Below the pieces are notes generated by a model that had not been told where the DNA came from, did not search any database, and saw nothing but the letters and a program-made list of their open reading frames with translations. A stretch of 59,016 bases of DNA. Source: Pseudomonas viridiflava (GTDB lineage: Bacteria; Pseudomonadota; Gammaproteobacteria; Pseudomonadales; Pseudomonadaceae). The stretch spans positions 1 to 59,016 of the forward strand of contig NZ_UTBG01000166.1 of assembly GCF_900580675.1 (NCBI RefSeq). Reading direction: 5' to 3'. The translations under genes and the position numbers were made by a program. Position 1 is the stretch's first letter. Each line of letters opens with the position of its first letter. This document shows positions 55,389 to 59,016 of this stretch, piece after piece.

Positions 55389-55882
55389 TGAAAAGCTTGA
55401 AAACCCTCGTATCGTTGTCTGCTTTGGCTGTTTGCATGGGTGCTGCTTCGATGGCGAATGCCTACAGCATCTCTCCAGTGAGTACGAGTTTCAGCGCGCC
55501 AGGCACCATCTCGGTGAAGTCGCCATCGTCCTACCAGGCCACCGTGAACTGCGGTGCCACGTTTACCGGGAATGTCGATGCGACAGGTGTTGCCAAGATC
55601 ACTGGCGTAGCGATCACCGGTGGCGGCCTGTGCGCGCTGCCTAAAATCACCGGCCTGCCCTGGACGTTGACTGCCACGGCTGCCGCTGCCGGTACGGTGA
55701 CCAACGTCGGCTACACCATCGCCAGTTCTATCCTCAACCCCGCCTCCAATTGCGGCCCGTCCACCATCAACGTGGGTTACAGCGGTGGTGTGCTGACCGC
55801 CGCCAACCAGACCCTGAGTGGCAGCTGCACCGTGGTGAGCCTGAGCGTGACCCCAAGCCCTGCGCTGACCATCGTGCCTTAA
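55388..55882 (+). CDS. praB: secreted Pra-like alkane oxidation activator protein, copy 2 (PraB type)
   Basis: 164 residues with signal peptide KTLVSLSALAVCMGAASMAN-A, cut near MANA. The mature part is poor in charge and rich in Thr, Ser, Ala and Gly, with Cys in TVNCGATF, GGLCALPK, SNCGPST and SGSCTVV. These align with the Cys positions of copy 1. The product is probably extracellular or on the surface. It is tandem with copy 1 between alkB and a FadL-type porin gene, which supports a role in alkane uptake. A strong hairpin follows the gene. Confidence 0.75.
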   Translation: MKSLKTLVSLSALAVCMGAASMANAYSISPVSTSFSAPGTISVKSPSSYQATVNCGATFTGNVDATGVAKITGVAITGGGLCALPKITGLPWTLTATAAAAGTVTNVGYTIASSILNPASNCGPSTINVGYSGGVLTAANQTLSGSCTVVSLSVTPSPALTIVP

Positions 55883-55910
55883 GAACGAAGGGTTGATCAC
55901 CCGTTGAAAA

Positions 55911-55937
55911 AACTGGCGCCTTGATCCGGCGCCAGTT
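55911..55937 (+). terminator. hairpin after praB
   Basis: AACTGGCGCC and GGCGCCAGTT form a perfect 10-bp stem with a seven-base loop. No T-run follows on the plus strand, so partial termination or mRNA stabilisation is more likely than a full stop. Confidence 0.55.
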
Positions 55938-55986
55938 CATGAAGTGTAAGCCGCAAGACGAACCGGCAGGGCTGGCTCAGAGAGAT

Positions 55987-55994
55987 AACAATAA
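55987..55994 (+). promoter_or_regulatory. candidate Hfq/Crc motif abutting the fadL ribosome binding site
   Basis: AACAATAA is a perfect AANAANAA and is immediately followed by GGAG, so an Hfq/Crc complex here would cover the ribosome binding site. Confidence 0.55.
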
Positions 55995-56004
55995 GGAGTG
56001 CCGC

Positions 56005-57462
56005 ATGAATAATAAGAAACAACATGTGCAGGTTTGGCTGGGGCTGGCGTTGATAAGCGGGGCGATGGTTACCGCGCCTGTACAGGCCGGCGGCTTTTCC
56101 ACACCGACTTATGGTGCACCGGGCTGGGGGCGGGCCTTTGCCGGCGGTTCACTGTTCAAGAATGATCCCAGCGCTGCGTACAACAACCCGGCAGCGATGG
56201 CTTTTATCGACCATAACGTCGCGCAGTTCACCATTGACTACGCGCGTATCAAGATCAAATACAAGGGCAATGCCACTGACTATCAAGGCAACCCTGTTTC
56301 GGACATTCCCATTGGCGCCGATGGTTTCCCGGATATCGCGGGGGCCGCGGTGAACAACAACAATGGCGGGCAGGGCGGTTTTACTGCCTGGTTGCCGACC
56401 GGCTTCATGGTGATGCCGATCGGAGATCGCTTCGCTTTCGGCCTGAGTCAGGTAGTGCCTCAAGGCATGCGTTCAACCTGGAACGAAGATTCGAAATTCC
56501 GTGATTTCGCGGTAGACACCAAGATCGAAACGGTGGGGCTGACCGGCTCCCTTTCGTTCAAGGTCAATGATCAGTTTTCCATCGGTGGCGGGCTTATTGT
56601 CCAGCACAGCAAGGGGTTCGTGAGCCAGAACATCAACTTGTTCGCTGCGGCTTCTCAGTCCACGTCACCAGAACTGAGCGGCGTTCAATTACCTCCAGGC
56701 GTGGGGGAATCACTGATCCGGGTCAAGGTCGATAATATCTCGACCGGCTGGTTTACCGGTGTGACCTGGAAACCCACTGACCAGGACACCCTGGGGCTCA
56801 ATTACCACGCCAAGATCAAGAATAAAATGACCGGCAAGTACAACATTCATGCGGATGCGTATAACTATGCACTGCTCACCTCGCCAAGCCCGATAGGGGG
56901 GAATGGCACGCTGGTTGAAGTCGCCTATCCGGGGCTGAAACTGATCCCCGATGGCGCGCATGCCAGCACCCAGCTGGACATTCCCGCCACCGCAGGGTTT
57001 GACTGGGTGCACCAGTTCAACGACCGTTTCACCCTGGGCGCGAGTGTGGTCTGGACCCAATGGTCCTCGTTCAAGGACCTGACGCTGAAGTCCGGTGATT
57101 CGGAGATCGTCTCGATCCCCTATAACTACAAAGACACCTGGATGTACTCCCTGGGCGGCGATTTCCGCGCCACCGATGAGCTGACCTTGCGTGCCGGTGT
57201 AGCCATTGACCAGACGCCCACCCGCAATTCGACCCGCGACCCACGGATTCCGGATGGCGACCGCACCTTCCTGTCGCTCGGTGCCGGTTACGATGTGAAG
57301 GCGATCAAGGGCTTGAGCCTTGACGTTGCCTACTCCCATCAGTTTGTGCAGGAAGTGAAACTGAAAACCAAAAACGTTGATCGCCTGGGGTCGGCAAGCC
57401 TTGATGGTAAAGCCGAGTCGTCCGGCGACGTGGTCAGCCTGTCGGCCACCTACGCGTTCTGA
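56005..57462 (+). CDS. FadL/OmpP1/TodX family outer-membrane hydrophobic-compound porin
   Basis: 485 residues. Signal peptide of about 28 residues (ending APVQA), then the FadL-type N-terminal hatch with FAGGSLFKNDPSAAYNNPAA, and a barrel ending in the outer-membrane signature with C-terminal Phe (LSATYAF). AAGGAG precedes the ATG. It would let alkanes or fatty acids cross the outer membrane by lateral diffusion. Its place between the pra genes and fadE favours alkane uptake. An intrinsic terminator follows about 100 bases after the stop. Confidence 0.88.
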   Translation: MNNKKQHVQVWLGLALISGAMVTAPVQAGGFSTPTYGAPGWGRAFAGGSLFKNDPSAAYNNPAAMAFIDHNVAQFTIDYARIKIKYKGNATDYQGNPVSDIPIGADGFPDIAGAAVNNNNGGQGGFTAWLPTGFMVMPIGDRFAFGLSQVVPQGMRSTWNEDSKFRDFAVDTKIETVGLTGSLSFKVNDQFSIGGGLIVQHSKGFVSQNINLFAAASQSTSPELSGVQLPPGVGESLIRVKVDNISTGWFTGVTWKPTDQDTLGLNYHAKIKNKMTGKYNIHADAYNYALLTSPSPIGGNGTLVEVAYPGLKLIPDGAHASTQLDIPATAGFDWVHQFNDRFTLGASVVWTQWSSFKDLTLKSGDSEIVSIPYNYKDTWMYSLGGDFRATDELTLRAGVAIDQTPTRNSTRDPRIPDGDRTFLSLGAGYDVKAIKGLSLDVAYSHQFVQEVKLKTKNVDRLGSASLDGKAESSGDVVSLSATYAF

Positions 57463-57480
57463 CGTAACACCCGAGCGGGT

Positions 57481-57515
57481 GGGGAAGGCATCAAGCGCAT
57501 CTTGCTGCCTTCCCC
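57481..57515 (+). terminator. inverted repeat after the fadL-type gene
   Basis: GGGGAAGGCA and TGCCTTCCCC are perfect 10-bp arms with a 15-base loop, starting 18 bases past the stop. No T-run follows; the true terminator is the next hairpin. Confidence 0.45.
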
Positions 57516-57564
57516 GGTCAATTCACCTGCAGTCCTGCGGTCAACAACGCCTTTGAATCAGTTG

Positions 57565-57596
57565 AGCAGGCTGACCCGTTCAGCCCGCTATTTTTT
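57565..57596 (+). terminator. Rho-independent terminator before fadE
   Basis: AGCAGGCTGA-CCCGT-TCAGCCCGCT (one mismatch) is followed by A and six T. It should end the alkB-pra-fadL transcription unit. Confidence 0.75.
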
Positions 57597-57618
57597 CGCC
57601 CAAGCGTTAAATAAAAAT

Positions 57619-57636
57619 TTCAAAACAAAATTTGAA
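57619..57636. promoter_or_regulatory. 18-base palindromic operator upstream of fadE
   Basis: TTCAAAACAAAATTTGAA has perfect arms TTCAAA / TTTGAA around six bases. It is the same design as the site before alkB. It lies 94 bases before the fadE ATG and 22 bases past the terminator T-run. Confidence 0.55.
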
Positions 57637-57729
57637 TTTAGCTTTCCAAGTTTGTAGTGTGGTTTTACGTCGCAGGTTACTTCGACCTCAAGCACGCATG
57701 CCACGCCCTGAATCGAGTAGAGGTATCCC

Positions 57730-59016
57730 ATGGTTATCTGGTTATTGGTGGGTTTCGCCGCGGCGATTGCCCTGGCGTATCGACAAGCTGCTGCCACAGT
57801 GTGGTTGGGCGCGGGCCTGGTCTGGCTGGCGCTGGGTTACCTGTTCAACGTAGTCGAAGGTTTCGGTGCCATCGTCGCGGCGCTGCTGGTGGTGTTGCCG
57901 GCGTTGCTGATGACCCTCAAACCGCTGCGTCGCGCCCACGTGACCAGCAAGGCCCTGGGCCTGTTTCGCACGATCATGCCGGCGATGTCCGACACCGAGC
58001 GCGCGGCCATCGAGTCCGGCACCGTGTGGTGGGACGCCGAGCTGTTCAGCGGCAAGCCCAATTGGCAGCGCTTGCTGCAAGCCGCACCGGCAAGCCTGAG
58101 CGCCGAGGAACAAGCCTTCCTCGACAATGAAGTGGAAACCCTGTGCGACATCGCCAACGACTGGGAGACCACCCAGGTCTGGCAGGACATGTCGCCCGAA
58201 GGCTGGCAGTACACCAAGGACGCCGGGTTCCTCGGCATGATCATCCCCAAGCAGTACGGCGGCAAAGGCTTCTCCCATTATGCGCACTCGCAAGTGGTGA
58301 TGAAGCTGTCGACGCGCTGCTCGGCGGCGGCGATTTCGGTGATGGTGCCCAACTCCCTGGGCCCGGCCGAGTTGCTGCTGCATTACGGCACGGATGCCCA
58401 GCGTAACTACTACCTGCCGCGTTTGGCGCGGGGCGAAGACATCCCGTGTTTTGCCCTGACCAGCCCTTATGCCGGCTCGGACGCCGGGGCGATTCCCGAC
58501 CTGGGCATCGTCTGCAAAGGCTTGCACGAAGGCCAGGAAGTGCTGGGGTTCAAAGTGACCTGGGACAAGCGCTATATCACCCTGGGCCCGATTGCCACGG
58601 TGCTCGGCCTGGCATTTCGCGCGGAAGACCCTGAAGGGTTGCTCGGCGCGCCCGGCTCGCTGGGCATCACCTGCGCGCTGATCCCGACGTCGCACCCAGG
58701 CGTGAACAGCGGGCGCCGTCACTGGCCGCTCAACGCGGTGTTCCAGAACGGTCCTACCACCGGCAAGGATGTGTTCATACCGCTGGAATGGGTGATCGGC
58801 GGCCGCGAACAAGTCGGCAACGGCTGGCGCATGTTGATGGAATGCCTGGCCGCCGGCCGTGCGATTTCCCTGCCGTCGGCCAACGTCGGCCTGGGCAAGG
58901 TCGCGGTGCGCGGTACCACCGCCTATGCGGCGATGCGCAAACAGTTTGGCCTGCCGATCGGCAAATTCGAAGGCGTGCAGGCGCCGCTGGCACGCATGGC
59001 CGGGCATTTGTATGCC
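57730..59016 (+). CDS. fadE: FadE-type acyl-CoA dehydrogenase, N-terminal part (3' end outside window)
   Basis: The frame is open to the last base (429 codons). AGAGG precedes the ATG. An N-terminal hydrophobic region (IWLLVGFAAAIALAYR, then LGAGLVWLALGYLF and AIVAALLVVLPALLM) anchors the enzyme to the membrane, as in E. coli FadE. The acyl-CoA dehydrogenase domain follows with GFLGMIIPKQYGGKGFSHYA, the FAD-side CFALTSPYAGSDAGAIPD and GGREQVGNGWRMLMECLAAG. Full-length FadE has about 815 residues, so roughly half is missing. It catalyses the first step of beta-oxidation of acyl-CoA, here plausibly of fatty acids made from alkanes. Confidence 0.9.
   Translation, partial: MVIWLLVGFAAAIALAYRQAAATVWLGAGLVWLALGYLFNVVEGFGAIVAALLVVLPALLMTLKPLRRAHVTSKALGLFRTIMPAMSDTERAAIESGTVWWDAELFSGKPNWQRLLQAAPASLSAEEQAFLDNEVETLCDIANDWETTQVWQDMSPEGWQYTKDAGFLGMIIPKQYGGKGFSHYAHSQVVMKLSTRCSAAAISVMVPNSLGPAELLLHYGTDAQRNYYLPRLARGEDIPCFALTSPYAGSDAGAIPDLGIVCKGLHEGQEVLGFKVTWDKRYITLGPIATVLGLAFRAEDPEGLLGAPGSLGITCALIPTSHPGVNSGRRHWPLNAVFQNGPTTGKDVFIPLEWVIGGREQVGNGWRMLMECLAAGRAISLPSANVGLGKVAVRGTTAYAAMRKQFGLPIGKFEGVQAPLARMAGHLYA

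Overview
The window reads as chromosome of a fluorescent Pseudomonas (P. fluorescens group). The reasons are GC-rich, densely packed genes, the Pseudomonas-type REP palindromes (TGTGGGAG...GGCTTGC...), an HSI-II-style type VI secretion cluster, and an alkB-pra-fadL-fadE alkane locus. This assignment rests on gene content and repeats only. No rRNA, tRNA, CRISPR array, insertion sequence or prophage was seen.

Left part (1-8.4 kb): after the end of a TerC/CBS membrane protein and two small genes comes a catabolic module. It holds a polar amino-acid type ABC importer behind a good sigma-54 promoter, a RidA imine deaminase, an IclR regulator, a fold-type III PLP deaminase/dehydratase (DSD1 family) and a 2-keto-3-deoxygluconate (KDG) kinase. 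The combination of an amino-acid importer, a PLP deaminase and a KDG kinase is best explained by uptake and breakdown of D-glucosaminate (2-amino-2-deoxygluconate) to KDG. That substrate is an inference.

8.5-24.9 kb, mostly minus strand: a PpiC parvulin, a cytosolic hybrid PAS histidine kinase, and then the 3-hydroxybutyrate system (acetoacetyl-CoA synthetase, 3-hydroxybutyrate dehydrogenase, GntP-family permease and a sigma-54 activator of the PA2005/HbcR type). The permease has a -24/-12 promoter about 50 bases before its start. Two matching dyads (AGTCTC-N6-GAGACT type) lie upstream, separated by a REPIN. The activator gene overlaps the end of a yejABEF oligopeptide importer operon. A second parvulin, a DUF1543 protein and an aldo/keto reductase follow.

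24.9-45.6 kb: a complete type VI secretion cluster in HSI-II order. Hcp is divergent; tssA, B, C, E, F, G, clpV, a dedicated sigma-54 activator, a 43-residue lipoprotein (orfX), fha, tssJ, K, L, M, a PP2C phosphatase and a Ser/Thr kinase follow with overlaps or very short gaps. No VgrG, PAAR or recognisable effector is present.

45.6-48.5 kb: a DUF6388 protein, a small membrane protein and a fusion of a PTS EIIC-like membrane domain to an apparently intact EAL phosphodiesterase domain.

48.5-59 kb: an alkane/ketone oxidation region. A leftward operon encodes a flavin monooxygenase of the BVMO/AlmA kind, an SDR and a PF10118 protein. Rightward genes encode an alpha/beta hydrolase, AlkB, two Pra-like secreted proteins, a FadL-type porin and FadE, which runs off the end. 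alkB and fadE share an 18-base palindrome (TTCAAW-N6-TTTGAA), and the pra, fadL and GntP leaders carry AANAANAA motifs typical of Hfq/Crc catabolite repression sites.
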